Assembly (NCBI GenBank): GCA_947179485.1
Contig: OX359246.1
Span: 2,480,001-2,544,000, forward strand
Direction of reading: 5' to 3'
Origin: Allacma fusca
Taxonomy: Eukaryota; Arthropoda; Collembola; Symphypleona; Sminthuridae
Length of the DNA: 64,000 bases
Below are positions 1 through 11,748 of this stretch, in pieces. Each line of letters opens with the position of its first letter. The stretch's first letter is position 1. Below the pieces are notes generated by a model. The model did no database searches. It had not been told where the DNA came from and saw only the letters and a list, made by a program, of their open reading frames with translations. The position numbers were made by a program, and so were the translations under genes.

Positions 1-1176
1 GTGGATGGTTTCCAAGATGCTAAAACCTGTGTGGAATTTCGATTACACACCCAAAGGTGGGAAAATTATCATTATAATAAAAAATGCATTGCAAGCTAGA
101 ACAAATAACATGAAAGCAACTGTTCCATCGAAAATTGCTCCATACGAAGCGTAGATTGCCAATGCCATTGCACAATATTGAAGAGTTGGTAGTACAACTG
201 GACTAACGAAAAGTCCAAATATTTTCTGAAGAACTTGGAGTTTCCTGTAAACCCTTGTAAATTCTAATGGAGAACCCAGCGGTTTTTTGAGCCAGCAATC
301 TTGAGCCAGTTCATTTAGAATTTCCGGTCCATAAAAAAACCACGGAATCAAAGGAAGTCCTACAGTCAGGATAGTCCCAACGCATGTCAACTGTATATGA
401 TATACAAAAATTGCTTGCATGATGTGAATACCCCATGACAGATTTCTTGGGTGTTGAACGAGCGATGTGAACAAAATCGGATGTCCAGGTACAAAGAATA
501 TCGCAATAGTCGTCAGTAAAGGTAAAATTAAGCCATCGTAGTACAATAGCTGTAGTAGAACATTGCATTTGTCAAGATATTGAGAAATTTGTTTCCTTCT
601 GTATGGTATTTTCTGAGAAAAGTTTCCTGTTAAAAATAAGGAATCATTTTATCAAAACTGGTAAATACGAGTATATATATGAATACCAATAGCATGCTTG
701 AAATTTTTAATTCGCTAAATTTTAAAAATTGACATTTTATTTTGGTGGGGTCTACTGTGATGGATCTGCAACTTTTTAAAATGTAACTAGCGCTTTGTAT
801 TTGAGAATGGAAGTGATACCTTGATAAGTTTTCGCGAATGCATGAATTGCTTGTAGCAATAGTGGAAATTCTTTGTATGAATACAGTAGAACAAAACGAA
901 ATGATAAAGCAAGTAGATATGCAGATATACACAATACCAAAAGAGACTGAGTGATGGCATAGTTTTCATCCTTTTCCAATAATGCAAGGCGTACACATAA
1001 AAATATTTCAAAAACAACGAATTCCAAAATATTCAAGTGCCAAAGTAATTTGCCAGTGGTTGATTTTATGCAAGAAAAAGATTGCTCTTTTGAATTCCAT
1101 TGGTAAGGACTGCAGTACAATAATTGCTCCAAGGAAATGCTTTGTACATGTATTTTGTCACATGTGCAGAATACAT
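1..1176 (-). pseudogene. Copy A of the tandem multi-pass membrane protein family (3' end outside window)
   Basis: Two-exon member of the family that fills this window. The ATG is at 1176. Exon 1 runs to 820, with a donor AAG|GTATCA; the intron is 819-627, ending TTTTTAACAG; exon 2 runs from 626 off the window. Exon 1 encodes a Cys/Trp motif (CSPYQWN) and two hydrophobic segments. Exon 2 encodes three or four more. Two lesions are visible against the other copies: one base is missing near 1115 in the codons just before CSPYQW, and two bases are missing near 45 after FPPLG, giving a TAA. The size (about 390 codons when whole) and membrane layout fit an arthropod chemoreceptor-like protein, but I see no diagnostic gustatory-receptor C-terminal motif, so the function is unassigned. 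Pseudogene status is well supported unless the indels are sequencing errors. Confidence 0.75.
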
Positions 1177-2311
1177 TTTCGTTTTGTGGTTAGAAGGTGT
1201 TTCAGTATCTGATTTACTTCCAAAATACCACTTCAGTGTGAAATACAAATTTTTATAAATTAAATTACAAATACAGGGGATGTAGAATGTTCTTAGCTCC
1301 GTTATGACACTATTCGGCTTCCATTCTATTTATAGAAGGTCATTTTCTAACTTTTGTAGGCGCACTGCTGAGCAAAGTGAAATGTTGGTGTGTCAAGTGT
1401 TGTAGTTAAATCCATTGCCTAAGCAGTTTTAACGTTTAATTTCTTGGATTTTCAGGGATGAGCAGATTACACGAAACAAATGTAGGATTATGGCTAACTC
1501 TGCTTGAAAAAAGTTGAGGAATTGAACCTTTGAATGGCATACTACAAATGTAATTTCTGGATTGTGATTCCGTTTTAAATATCTGAGGCGGACATCATGG
1601 ATTACAAATTACTTTCTTTAAATTGTTCACAGGGGATTATGAACTTTACAAATATTTTAGCAGCGGGATTTCCTACAGGGATTTACTTTGGAAATAATTA
1701 CAGCATGATTTTACGGCTGGATTTCACTACAAATTTCATAGAAACTTGTTGACGGTTTGTTATATTACAACATCTAGTAAATGAGAAATGCAATTGTTGG
1801 CATGTGTGTTTTAATGACGGTTGCTAAATATCATTGTGTGAATCTTGACTTCTTGAGAGGCGTTTCTATAAACTTTACTCGCAATCAATCATCCGAGCGG
1901 CATCACGAAATTGCATTCTATAACTGATTTTAAAAGCAAATAAGTCCTTGGTGTTATGTCTATCCTGCTTTGTGCTTTAATGTTGTAATTTTACTTGCTA
2001 GTAACATTTTGCGGAAGAAACTACGAAATGAGATGACATTTGGAGTTCAGTTTTAGTAAGCATGATTTAATGTAATCCCAATTAATCCCAGCCCTGGCCG
2101 TCAGCACTTCATTTCCATCATTAATGCTCTCATGCATAGTTTACAAACAATATCCAGTTTTCAAAATCAATAATCAATCCACATCCAAAGTATTAATATT
2201 TCGCGAGTAAAACTTCTGTGGTATACATGCTTTTGCACGAGGCAGAGCGGGAGCTTTTCAAACCGCACTAGTAAAATGCCCTGGGCTTCACAAGGACAAT
2301 TATTCGGAGAT

Positions 2312-2612
2312 AGTGCTCGGACCAATTCAGTTCTGAATCGGACATTTTCGGTTCGGTTCGATTCAGTTCAATTCGATTCACTACTTTTTAAATTCAATTC
2401 AAGATGAAATTGAACCGATTGATTCTGTTCAAAACATTGAATTGAACTGAATCGTTTTCCTTGAAACGATTCATTCTGCCCCATACATTTCGATAAAAAT
2501 CAAGCGCTAACAAGCTCTCCAGATGTTTCAAGTAACGATTTTTACACCTGTTGTGCGGTTGGAAAACACTGCTGCCATTGCTAGAGAGTAATATAGATTA
2601 ATTTCTAGAGTC
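2312..2612. repeat. Inserted block with GAATTC/GATTCAGTTC-type short repeats
   Basis: This block is absent from the equivalent flank of copy B (about 8225-8250), so it is an insertion. It is rich in alternating-orientation variants of TTCGGTTCGATTCAGTTC and CAATTCAATTC, the style seen inside the hAT-like elements elsewhere in the window. I could not find convincing terminal inverted repeats or a target duplication, so its class is open. Confidence 0.45.
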
Positions 2613-2929
2613 TAGAAATTTTAAGCTAAACGGCTTACGAATCAAACCATGTATATAGTGGAGACTTATTGTATTCCTAAATGTTGCGCGCCTATTATAA
2701 GAGTAGCACGCGGGGTTTTAGTTTAACGGACAGGTGTAGACAGGTAGATTAATATTAAGGATATGAGAGCCAGTATGAAGACCAACAGTTCCCATTTTAT
2801 CGTAAATATTAAAAGCTTTAAAGATTTCTAAAAAATTTCGACGATATTTTCTCGTACAATTTAGTTTATAGGTCAATCATTGATATCAAATGTCTCAATT
2901 TATACACAAATCACTGTTCATATACCGAA

Positions 2930-3125
2930 TAACATTACTCGTTGTCAGGCCAATAGTCGAGTCCGAAATGTATTTCTTTCTCCATAATTTCCATAGCAGC
3001 GCTCTCCAATAATTGAATTTTCATTGGATGGGAATGCGCCAAGGAAAATATTATTTTTCAAATAGCTCTTCGTAACCCCTGTGATAGCATTTTCGGATTG
3101 GAAGGTACATAATACAAATGGAAAT
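2930..3125. repeat. Dispersed 190-bp repeat, copy 1
   Basis: The block begins near GTCAGGCCAATAGTC and runs through a TTTTCATTGGATGGGAATG phrase to AATACAAATGGAAAT. Similar blocks lie at 8565-8745, 32735-32880, 32935-33095, 54710-54935, and 61320-61363 continuing at 62319-62500. It belongs to the unit flank; no open frame is shared between copies. Confidence 0.6.
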
Positions 3126-3540
3126 ACGGGAAATTAAACCATTAAATATTTAACCGCAGGTTGGTTAATTTAACACGTGTGCAAACTTTGCAACTATTGA
3201 TTTTGTGTTTTGCGCATACGTCGGTATTTCTATTATTTAGCTACGACGTAAAATGTGCATTCATGTAATATTTCAAAGGTTTCAAGTACATTAAAGATGA
3301 CACCTAAAATTATGCTCCTTTCGATTTTGTGGTATTCATATAACTATACCCTTTAATGTTTTCAACTCTTTGGAAATAATACTGTTTTAAAAGGAAACCT
3401 CCAAATTTCCTTCAATGCTTTTTACAAAAGCAACTCTACTTGTTTCGTGCTAATGAAAGTACATCACTAAGTAGCAATTTATGACTTAAAAGGATTTGCG
3501 GAGAAAGATATACTACCGGTGGAAGGTACTACCTGACAGT

Positions 3541-3931
3541 CACAAACGTGCAAAGTTCGTAAATAATTCAAAAATAACAAATCAAAAATGGGTGCCTACA
3601 AACAAAGCATACTTAAAAGTTGAAGTCAACGAGGCTAAATTTATTCTCTTGAGCAAAAATTAAATCTCACAAGATTTATTGATTGTAGTAAAAAAAATTG
3701 AATGCTAAAGTCATGGGTCGGATTTTTGAGGGAAGACGAAAAGAATCTTCCCAGGGAAAAATATTTCTGGCAGGGAAAATCGTCAAGGGAAGGGATTCCT
3801 TTTTATGAACATTTGTTGTACAAACAGGGATATTTAGCTTGGCTAACCTCTTTTTTCAGGGATTTGACGTCAAATTTGAAAACAATTTGGCAATAGAGAG
3901 TTTAATAATTGTTCACATGTAAACGTTGTTA
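3541..3931. other. Spacer related to two later spacers
   Basis: No gene seen. The part at about 3715-3880 (GGGAAAAATATTTCTGGCAGG and onward) resembles 55760-55945 and 63300-63490, so it is a decayed copy of the distal duplicated block. The 64-codon frame across it is not conserved in the other copies. Confidence 0.5.
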
Positions 3932-4414
3932 TGATCCCTTCACATTGCACTTCTGCAAGCTAAATTTTTTCGTCAGCAAGCTAGCTTGCTGAGCAAACAG
4001 TCTGCAAGTTATTAATTTACTTGCACGTATGGAAGTTCTGTTCACATTGCTTGTCAGCTGCAAGCGCAAGCAATTTGTCTCTTGGTAACGTACGGTTAGC
4101 GGCTTTTGCTATACGTCGTAAATTTAACACGGCGCAGAATAGTAATCGTCAGAAATTTAACATTGCGCGGCATAGGAGTTGGTGCAACACGTTACAAGGA
4201 GCTCAATAGGAAATGCAAGCATGACCTTCTGCTTGCAGAGGAAAGTAGAAGCGAGTTCTACTTCGCTTCTGCAAGTAAAATCGACCCTCTGCAAGTCGCC
4301 TCTGCAAGTAAAATGCTTGCAGAGGCGACCAATGTGAACAGAACTTCCAGCGCTGCAAGTAAATACTTGCAGAGGCGAATTTTTGCTTGCAGAAGTGGCA
4401 ATGTGAACGGGGCA
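3932..4414. mobile_element. Tourist/PIF-Harbinger-like MITE
   Basis: A 483-bp element flanked by a 3-bp TTA on both sides (3929-3931 and 4415-4417). Its ends form an imperfect inverted repeat: the left end reads TGATCCCTTCACATTGC and the right end, read inward on the other strand, TGCCCCGTTCACATTGCC, with a further shared CTTCTGCAAGC. The interior repeats CTTGCAGAGGCGA / CTGCAAGTAAA motifs in both orientations. A TTA duplication with terminal repeats of this type is characteristic of PIF/Harbinger (Tourist) MITEs. There is no transposase, so mobilisation would have been in trans. Confidence 0.65.
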
Positions 4415-4417
4415 TTA

Positions 4418-4944
4418 CACATTTTATCGTACTTGCCGTTAAAACTGAATCTAACCACTTGAAGTTACTAACCGCCGCAGATCTACGGTAAGGAGACGTT
4501 CTGTGCTTTTTGGGATATCCCTTCTAAGGTTAGTTTGTCTTTCGAAACAAAAATTAACTCGAGCTTTCAATTTTTCAAGCTTGAAACTTGCCCCAGAAAT
4601 TGCACAAGGAACAATTTTATCATACTCAATTGTCAAACTGTTGTGAAAAATGCCGTATCCGGGTAACAGGTCTGGGAACGGGATCATGTGTAAAGGCTAT
4701 TTCTGTTCACGATGTGGACGGAAGAAATCGAACATCCCTGTTCCTGTATCCTTGGGTCCTGTTCGTAAGTAAGCTATCCTTCGCAATATGATGTACGTAC
4801 AACTCTATTGACAAATTTACACGATTTACAGAAAGCCATCTCACAGTGAAATAAGTTGTAAATTTTAGGTATGAATTTTGTTTGTGAAGACAGAGAACAG
4901 GGTAAAGAAATTTGACGATTCTTCAGAACAGCCCTTTTAATTTT
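4418..4944. other. Spacer, nothing recognised
   Basis: Short frames occur on both strands, but none resembles a known family or is conserved elsewhere in the window. I see no RNA gene. Confidence 0.5.
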
Positions 4945-5090
4945 GAATTGCGGCTTTTTGAGCCAAATGTCTTGTCACAATTCATTTACAATTTATGACC
5001 ATAAAAATGTAATGGACAAACGTGTTATCAGGTAAGTCCCATTGCATGATAGTTATATTTGAAACACAAAATTGCTTGCATTTTTCAATA
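4945..5090 (-). pseudogene. Exon 2 remnant of the tandem family
   Basis: The plus-strand text GCGGCTTTTTGAGCCAA at 4951 and the following 130 bp align with the middle of exon 2 of the intact-looking copies (compare 6842-6985). The recognisable parts are the WLKKPLG region, the ILNEL region, and the phrase ending in GCTTGCAT. Many substitutions and small gaps have destroyed the reading frame. Only this piece of the copy remains, so it is an old, mostly deleted family member lying between copies A and B. Confidence 0.6.
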
Positions 5091-5499
5091 AATTTATTTA
5101 GCAATCCTATGAGACCTGTAAAATTGCAATAAATAAACCAATTATAACAACAACAACAACAGATTTGTTCAACGCAATATTCAAGCAAAGACAAATAGTG
5201 CAATATGTATTTAAATAATAAACGAGTAGTCGTACGTGCGTTCGCACATAGAAGAAGCTGGAAGTTTCAGTCTTCCAAGTAATTAATTACAACGATCGAA
5301 AGTCAGTAACCTAAATTTTATCCTAGTAATACTTTGACGTCCTTAGTGGATGTTGTGTACAATTCTCGCGCATAATTTGTGCATCGGGACTCAATACAAT
5401 TATAGTTATTTACAAGTTAAAAATCAAATGATTATACTGGTGTTTAGTGGAGCAACTTCATTAAATACATTTGAATTTTGAAAATCGCTAAAATTTTTA
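5091..5499. other. Spacer with a short AAC microsatellite
   Basis: No gene seen. A short (AAC)n tract occurs at about 5146-5160. The remainder is AT-rich with no structure I can support. Confidence 0.5.
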
Positions 5500-6410
5500 A
5501 CATAAAGGTTGTTTGAATTTTTTAAGGACGTCCTCGAAAGGATATACGATACAGCAGAGAATTATAGTAATGATCTTCAAAGGAGATTTACAAAGACATT
5601 GGCATATTACAAGCCGACAAAGGCAAATCAACAGTAATAAACTTTACTAATTCTAGAACTATTTACACGCGGTCATTACATAAACCTACATCAAGATCTA
5701 ACATCATAATTACTAAAAAAGTTAAAGCAAACATGAGCCAAATTCAAAATTGAATGAAAGGTTAGTGTTGAACTTGATAAAGCTTAGTTTCAGCTGCCCT
5801 CGAATATCCGAATTCTTTGGTTTTTCTGTGTACAAAAGTAAGTTTTACAACAGGCACTCCGGAATAAGGAGGACAGACGGGACATTGTTCCTCTCAAAAT
5901 AATTATAAAATAATTGATGCTGTCAAAACTGCAATTAATCTTCAATTATTTTTTACATGTACGAAATTACTATTAAATGTATTTAAAAAGCTTGAAGCAA
6001 TTAGTCTTTCAAACAAATATGTTTACACCGTGTTGCAAAGTTTTTCTCATCCTACAAACGCAATCCGGAGTAGGTCCAAGTTGAAATTTCACGTGTTAAT
6101 TTCCATAAAATAACAAAAAATCAGATTTCGGCGAAAAAAATGAGTTCTAAATATGAGTCAATTATTCCGTTTTGACACTTGAATTAAATCTTCGCGAATT
6201 GAACTGAAGGAGTGAAATATTCGCATGGGAAATTTGAGCGCGACATAAATTTTCAATTCTAAGAGTGAACTTGTCTCAACGCAAAAAGATCTACGTATGA
6301 ACTGAATGAAGTGAGTCAGAGTTGCATACATAATTGTTATTATTTGAAGTTCTTTGAAAATCGCAAAAGGTTTGCTGCTCGGCGTGTGCCTAAAATTACA
6401 ACGCCAGACT
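5500..6410. repeat. Distal duplicated block, copy 1 (3' side of copy B)
   Basis: The block starts around GTTTGAATTTTTTAAGGACG and includes CTGTCAAAACTGCAATTAA. It recurs at 56020-57030, downstream of copy F, and at 63555-63790. It is the repeated 3' flank of a gene unit. No coding frame is preserved. Confidence 0.65.
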
Positions 6411-6413
6411 TAC

Positions 6414-7274
6414 CTACAACATAAGTAAACGGACAATGTTATCAAAAATTACAGAAACAATAGTCAAAACCAATCCCTCATCCGCATAATACTGCGTCCC
6501 TACGTAGAATCGAATTGGAACAAATGACTTGAGCGTCTTTCGGAACCAGATGTTTCCCGTGATTGATTTCCAAGATGCTAAAGCCTGTGCGGAATTTCGA
6601 CTACACAAAGCCAAGGATGGGAAGACTATGAAAATCATTAGCAATGTCGTGCAAGCTGAAATGAATAACATAAGAGCAACTAATCCTTTGGATCTGATTG
6701 CTCCATACGAAGTGTAGATTGCAATTGCCATTGCACAATATTGAAGACTTGGTAATATAGCTGGACTAACGAAAAGACCAATTAATTTCTGAAGAACTTG
6801 GAATTTCCTGTAAACCTTTGTAAATTCGAATGGAGAACCCAGCGGCTTTTTGAGCCAACGGTCTTGAACCAGTTCACTTAGAATTTCAGTTGAATAAAAT
6901 AAACAGGTTACCAAAGGCATTCCAACGGTTAGGCCAGTCCCAATACATGAAAGATGAAAATGAAGTAAAACAATGGCTTGCATGATGTAAATACCCCATG
7001 ACAGATCTCTTGGTTGTTGAGCGAGCGATGTGAACAAAACCGGATATTCGGGAATTAAGAGAGCGACAACAGTGAACAGCACAGGTACAATTAGGCCATC
7101 ATAGTACAATAACGGCAGTATAACACTACATTTGTCGACAATAAATTTTCCAGTTGTTGATTTTATGCAGGAAAAAGTTTGGTCTTTTGAATTCCATTGG
7201 TAAGGACTGCAGTGTAAATAGTTGCTCCAAGAAAATGCTTTGTACGTGAATTTTGTCACATGTGCAGAATACAT
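6414..7274 (-). CDS. Copy B: 286-aa family protein with an internal deletion fusing exons 1 and 2
   Basis: This is the only copy with an uninterrupted frame from the conserved ATG (7274, context CGAAAATGTATTCTGC) to the family stop TAG at 6414. The first 40 residues match exon 1 (HVTKFTYKAFSWSNY, CSPYQWN, CIKSTTGKF). The frame then jumps straight to the exon 2 sequence DKCSVILPLLYYDG. The missing stretch, relative to copies C and F, is the rest of exon 1 with two membrane segments, the intron, and the first residues of exon 2. Four or five hydrophobic segments remain, and the C-terminus keeps the family ending (NIVRLLML). The deletion is in frame, so a shortened membrane protein could be made, but a receptor-type protein missing its first two segments is unlikely to work normally. 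I call it a coding frame of doubtful function. Confidence 0.55.
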   Translation of the reverse strand: MYSAHVTKFTYKAFSWSNYLHCSPYQWNSKDQTFSCIKSTTGKFIVDKCSVILPLLYYDGLIVPVLFTVVALLIPEYPVLFTSLAQQPRDLSWGIYIMQAIVLLHFHLSCIGTGLTVGMPLVTCLFYSTEILSELVQDRWLKKPLGSPFEFTKVYRKFQVLQKLIGLFVSPAILPSLQYCAMAIAIYTSYGAIRSKGLVALMLFISACTTLLMIFIVFPSLALCSRNSAQALASWKSITGNIWFRKTLKSFVPIRFYVGTQYYADEGLVLTIVSVIFDNIVRLLML

Positions 7275-9244
7275 TTTCGTTTGGTGGTTAGCAGGTATTT
7301 CAGTAAGGACAGATTTACTTACAAAATACCACTGAAGTCTGAAAGGCAATTTTGTACAAATTAAATTAAAAATCCTGAGGGTATAGAATGTTCTGAGCTC
7401 TGTTATGGCAATATTCTGTTTCCGTTCTGTTGAATAAATGTCATTCAGTATCGTTTGTAGGCACGATACTGAGCGAAGTGATATTTTAGTCTGTCAAGTT
7501 TTGTAGTTAAATCAATGGCCTAAAGCGTTTCAACGTTTAATGTCTTGTATTTCCAGTGTTGGGCAGATAACATGAAACAATAATGTTGGACTATGGGTTA
7601 ATTTTCTTGAAAAACATTTGAGGAATATAGCGTTGGAATGACATACTACAAATGTAATTTTTGGAATGTGATTGCGTTATTGCAATTTTAAATATTTGAG
7701 ACGGTTATTATGGTTTACAAATTACTTTCTTTAAATTCCTCACAGTGGATTGCGGTTTAAATGACGATTGCTAAATATCGTTGTGGTATTCATGACTTCT
7801 TGAATGGTGTTTCCATAATCTTTACGCAATCATTCGGGTGGCATCACAAAATTGCATTCTATTACTTATATTAAAAGCAAATAAACCCTGCGTTGTACTT
7901 TAATGTTGTAATTTTACTTGCCTGTAAAATGTTTCCGAAAAATGAGATATTCTCGGAGTCCATTTTCAGTAACCCCGATTTAATATAATCCGAATTAGCC
8001 CCAACCCTGGACGTCAGCATTTCATTTCAACCACGTGGAGACCTCATGAATAGTTTACGAAGAATATCCAGTTTTAAAAATCAGCAATCAATAAATACCA
8101 AATGTAATAATATTTCACGGGTAACAATTCTGGGGTATACATGGTCTTACATAAGGCTGAGATCGAGCTTTGGCATAACAATTTTAAACTACACTTGTGA
8201 AAGTCCAGCGCTTCACAGGAATCATTACTTGGAGAGGGGGCAGTGTGAGTGTAGAAATTAAAGGCTAAACGACTTACGAATCACTGTCGTGGAGACTTAT
8301 TGTATGCCTAAATCTTGCTCACTTACTTGAAGTGTAGCGCGTGGATCTTCAAATCAACGGAAAGCTAGAGCTCATTAATAATAATGATATGATATGAGAG
8401 CCAATATGAAAACCTACAGTTCCTTTTAGATCGTAAATATTAAAAAACTTTAATCACTTTAAATAAATTTCAACGATGTTCTCTCCTAAAATTTAGTTCA
8501 CAGGTCAACCATTGATATTAAATCTCTCAATCTGTACACAAATACATATCTGTTCATTCACGGAATACCATTGCTGGGTGTCGGGCCAATGGTCTAGTCC
8601 AAAATTCATTTCCTGCTCCATAATTTTTATAGCGGCGCTCTCCAAGAATACAATTTTCGTGGGATGGGAATGCTTAAAGGAAAATAATAGCATTTTTGGG
8701 TTCTATTGTAATGCAAATGGAAATGACGATGTTCTGGGAAATTAAACCATTAAATATTTAAGGTTTGTTCATTTGGCACGTTTTCAAACTTTGCAAGGAT
8801 ATGGGCCCTAACAATTGCCAAATAGGCGAGAAGGAAGGCCACTCCAAAATTAAATGCACAGATAGGATGTAGGTCAGGTAAAATCATTTAATCACTTTTG
8901 CCTGGAATACCATATTTGGGTTGGAATATAATACAAATGAAAATGCCAACGTTCTGGGAACTTGAACCATTAAATATGTAACCGCAGGTTTGTTCACTTA
9001 GCACATTTGCAAACTTTTCAACTATTGATTTTGTACACGCATACTTCGGTGTCTCTATTATTTAGTAACGACGTAAAAGTGATATTCATAAAATATTTCT
9101 TAGACTTCAAACACATTACAGATGACGCTTAAAATTTATATTCCTGACGGTTTTTTGGCCTTCATATCTAACTAAACCCTTTAATGTTTTCAACTTTCTG
9201 CAAAGAATAGTTTTAAAAAGAAACCTCATAATTCCCTTCAATGC
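7275..9244. repeat. 5' flank of the tandem unit (copy B), left of the BEL element
   Basis: Similar over most of its length to 1177-3420, including the dispersed repeat at about 8565-8745. The flank is interrupted at 9244 by the BEL element and resumes at 15860. No gene seen. Confidence 0.7.
9240..9244. other. 5-bp target duplication of the BEL element (left)
   Basis: AATGC immediately before the 5' LTR matches AATGC at 15860-15864, just after the 3' LTR. Removing the element and one copy gives a junction matching 3414-3425 in the flank of copy A. Confidence 0.8.
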
Positions 9245-9655
9245 TGTGCACGCCGAGTCCCATGCAACCTGATCCTGAGAAAACCAAACAAATAAATATT
9301 ATTTATTTAACACTTTCATGTTGCAATTGTTAGTTATCATGAAATGATTTACACTTATAGAATATATTATTATTATGCGAGAAAAGACACAACAGATTTA
9401 GAGCTCTACTGAGACAGACGTAGAATTGAACTGTAACTTTGACACAGATTCACTGCCACTTTTCACACTGCATTTTATTTTGATTTGTTAATAAATTACT
9501 TAAAATTACAACTCATCTGAATTTATTGCTGAAATTTCCTGGCCTCAGTCACGCATAGAATAAAGTGAGGAATTTAAACTGTTCCGCCGTTGCCATTGCC
9601 ATAGTTAGGTGTTGAGCATCGAAGGGGGATTTCGTTGATCCCTTACGCCGCAACA
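9245..9655 (+). repeat. BEL 5' LTR
   Basis: About 411 bp, starting TGTGCACGCC and ending CGCAACA. It repeats almost perfectly at 15447-15859; the visible differences are a missing G near 9265 and one base near 9276. Confidence 0.92.
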
Positions 9656-9657
9656 AC

Positions 9658-9675
9658 TGGTCCTTCGAACCGGAT
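9658..9675 (+). promoter_or_regulatory. BEL primer-binding site
   Basis: TGGTCCTTCGAACCGGAT lies two bases after the LTR. It is the complement of a tRNA 3' end: CCA, acceptor stem, and a T-arm containing GGTTCGA. This supports minus-strand priming by a host tRNA. I cannot name the tRNA from memory with certainty. Confidence 0.8.
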
Positions 9676-9724
9676 CTGAGGATTGGTAATAATCATCTTT
9701 GGATCCTATTTAAAACCATTTGCC

Positions 9725-11748
9725 ATGAATGCCGAAGCCCTTCCATTCACGCCGATACAGGAAACGTCAATTCGCCGCTCTTCTCGATGCAATGCAGGTC
9801 AGCCGCCGTGTCGCCATGGAGATTATGTCACCTTCATCAAACCTCGAGATCGGAAGAAAACAACTCCTGTTGGCATGACTTTGGAACAAACTTCTGAACC
9901 TTCTAATCTGTTTGGTTCAACAAATGAACAATCCGAGTTGGTTTTCCAAAAGAAAAGTTCGGTAAAAAGTAGAACATCAACCGATAGTAAGTCTACAAAT
10001 AAAAGCAATTCTATGACTGTAAGCAGATCTTTTGCTGGTATGTCTTCACATAAAAGTAATGCTAGCACTGTACGCCGACGTCAACTCCAAGCTGAACTTC
10101 ACATTGAAGCTGAACTTGACCGAATTGCTGAAGAGGAAACTGCTCTGAAACTTGAATTAGCTCGTCTGGAAATGCAAAACAAATTGGACGCACTTCAACG
10201 GAAAAAACATCTAGCCCAGAAGAACCTAGAAATCCAGAGACAACAAATTAAATCGGAAGATTGTGACGATGACTCTCAAAATCTTTCTTCTAAAGACGAT
10301 GAATGGGACAGCGATTTTGAAGATGCAGAAAGTATTAGCCAAGTTGAAGACAAACTGAATTCGGCTTACAATCAACCTTCAACATACCAACCATTCTACA
10401 ATCAACCCAATTCAAGTCAACATCAGCATGACATGTCCCAATTTCAACTGTTCTCACAATGCATTGCCGCTGCAATCGTCAATGCTGGGAAGATTAGAAG
10501 TGCAGAGAAACCATACAATGAAATGTAAAACTTAGTGGCGAGACAGTGTGGAGCGAAAGAACTTCCAAACGTTTCCGGAGATTCTAAAGACTGGCCCGCC
10601 TTCATTGCTGCATACAAACGATCCTCCTCAAGCTGCCATTTCACCAACGATGAAAATCTCATCCGTCTGCAGAAATGCTTGAGCGGTCCTGCCAAGAATG
10701 CAGTTCATGGTCTGATGATTTCGCCTGAAAACGTTCCACAAATCCTACGAAGTCTAGAGAAAAGAATTGGTCAATCAAATCTAATTATTGAACAAATGAT
10801 TCAAACAGTTAGTACAATCTCACCCGTTCCAGAAAATAGGCCAGAGAAATTATTAGAACTTTCCAATGCTGTAGAAAATTTGGTTGCAGTCATCGAAAGT
10901 CTAAAGAAACCACTTCATTTGTACAATCCAGTACTACTTCAGAATATTGTTTCCAAGCTGCCGTTTCATCTGAACCTACGCTGGGGGAGAAAATGGCTGA
11001 AATGGAAGACGGGCGAGACTTGACTATTAAAGATTTCACAATCTGGCTGAGTAAGATGGCTGAAGCATTGATCCTTTCTGGAATTAAAATCACTTCTGGT
11101 TGCGCAGAAATTGCAGACAAAAATCCAAATCGTCAAATTAAAAGGAAGGAAACAGTCTTAGCTACCTCCATTCCCCAAAAGCCCAAACCTGGTTGCATTT
11201 TCTGTGATCAAGCAAATCACTTCATACAGACCTGCCCGAAATTTATATCAGAAGATGCTGAAGCAAAATGGAAATTTGTGAAGGATAAAAAAGCCTGCAT
11301 TTCGTGCCTTCGGACCGGCCACTCAATTAAAATCTGCAAAAAGAGAAAAGACTGCGGAATCAATTCCTGTAAACGTCCACATCATAAACTTCTACATGAA
11401 GAGAATACTAAAGTTGAAACATTGATGATCTCACAGATTGACCAGAATCCAATTCTACGTGAAGAGAATACTTCCAACGATGAAACCGTGATGATCTGGA
11501 GAATTGAAGATAATCCAAGAATTCTGTTGAACGTTTTACCAGTTATATTGACAGGTCCCAAAGGTTCTATAGAATCCTTTGCTCTTCTAGACGATGGGGC
11601 AACACCCACACTCATTGACTCCAGAATCGCTTTGAAACTCGGAAGGTCACAGAGAAGGGGTAAGGATAAATACTGCCAACCACATGAACCACTTGGATCC
11701 AGAATCAAGATGTGTAACGGTGAAAATACCCGGGAAGAATTTAGATGA
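9725..11748 (+). pseudogene. gag: BEL gag and protease region (disrupted)
   Basis: The start is ATG at 9725, after a GTG-initiated extension I reject. The first part (to 10528) is a charged coiled-coil-like region with an ELD/EEE-rich helix. An in-frame TAA at 10526 interrupts it, and the same frame resumes at 10535 with the DUF1759-like gag core (SGDSKDWPAFIAAYK). A frameshift near 10985 moves to the frame ending 11748. That frame has two CX2CX4HX4C knuckles (CIFCDQANHFIQTC and CISCLRTGHSIKIC) and the protease active-site motif LLDDGAT at about 11587. A further frame change near 11700 enters the RT frame. In the family this polyprotein forms the particle and matures it. The disruptions are as seen; no intact product is predicted. 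Confidence 0.85.

Larger units (their letters stand above)
1177..3540. repeat. 5' flank of the tandem unit (copy A)
   Basis: No gene seen. The stretch is recognisably similar to 7275-9244 plus 15860-15955, to 16250-17330, to 23642-26290, to 29508-31000 and to 59190-59900. Shared phrases include one containing CTCTCATGCATAGTTTAC and one containing ATTCCCTTCAATGC. It is therefore the repeated spacer upstream of each gene copy. The tract at 3409-3425 is the unoccupied equivalent of the BEL insertion site at 9240. Confidence 0.7.

Noticed and set aside
4106..4462. Open frames over the Tourist-like MITE
   Set aside because: They translate CTTGCAGAGGCGA-type repeats, not a protein.
6414..7349. Upstream extension of copy B to a TTG at 7349
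   Set aside because: The extension is not open or conserved in other copies; the ATG at 7274 is conserved in A, C and E.
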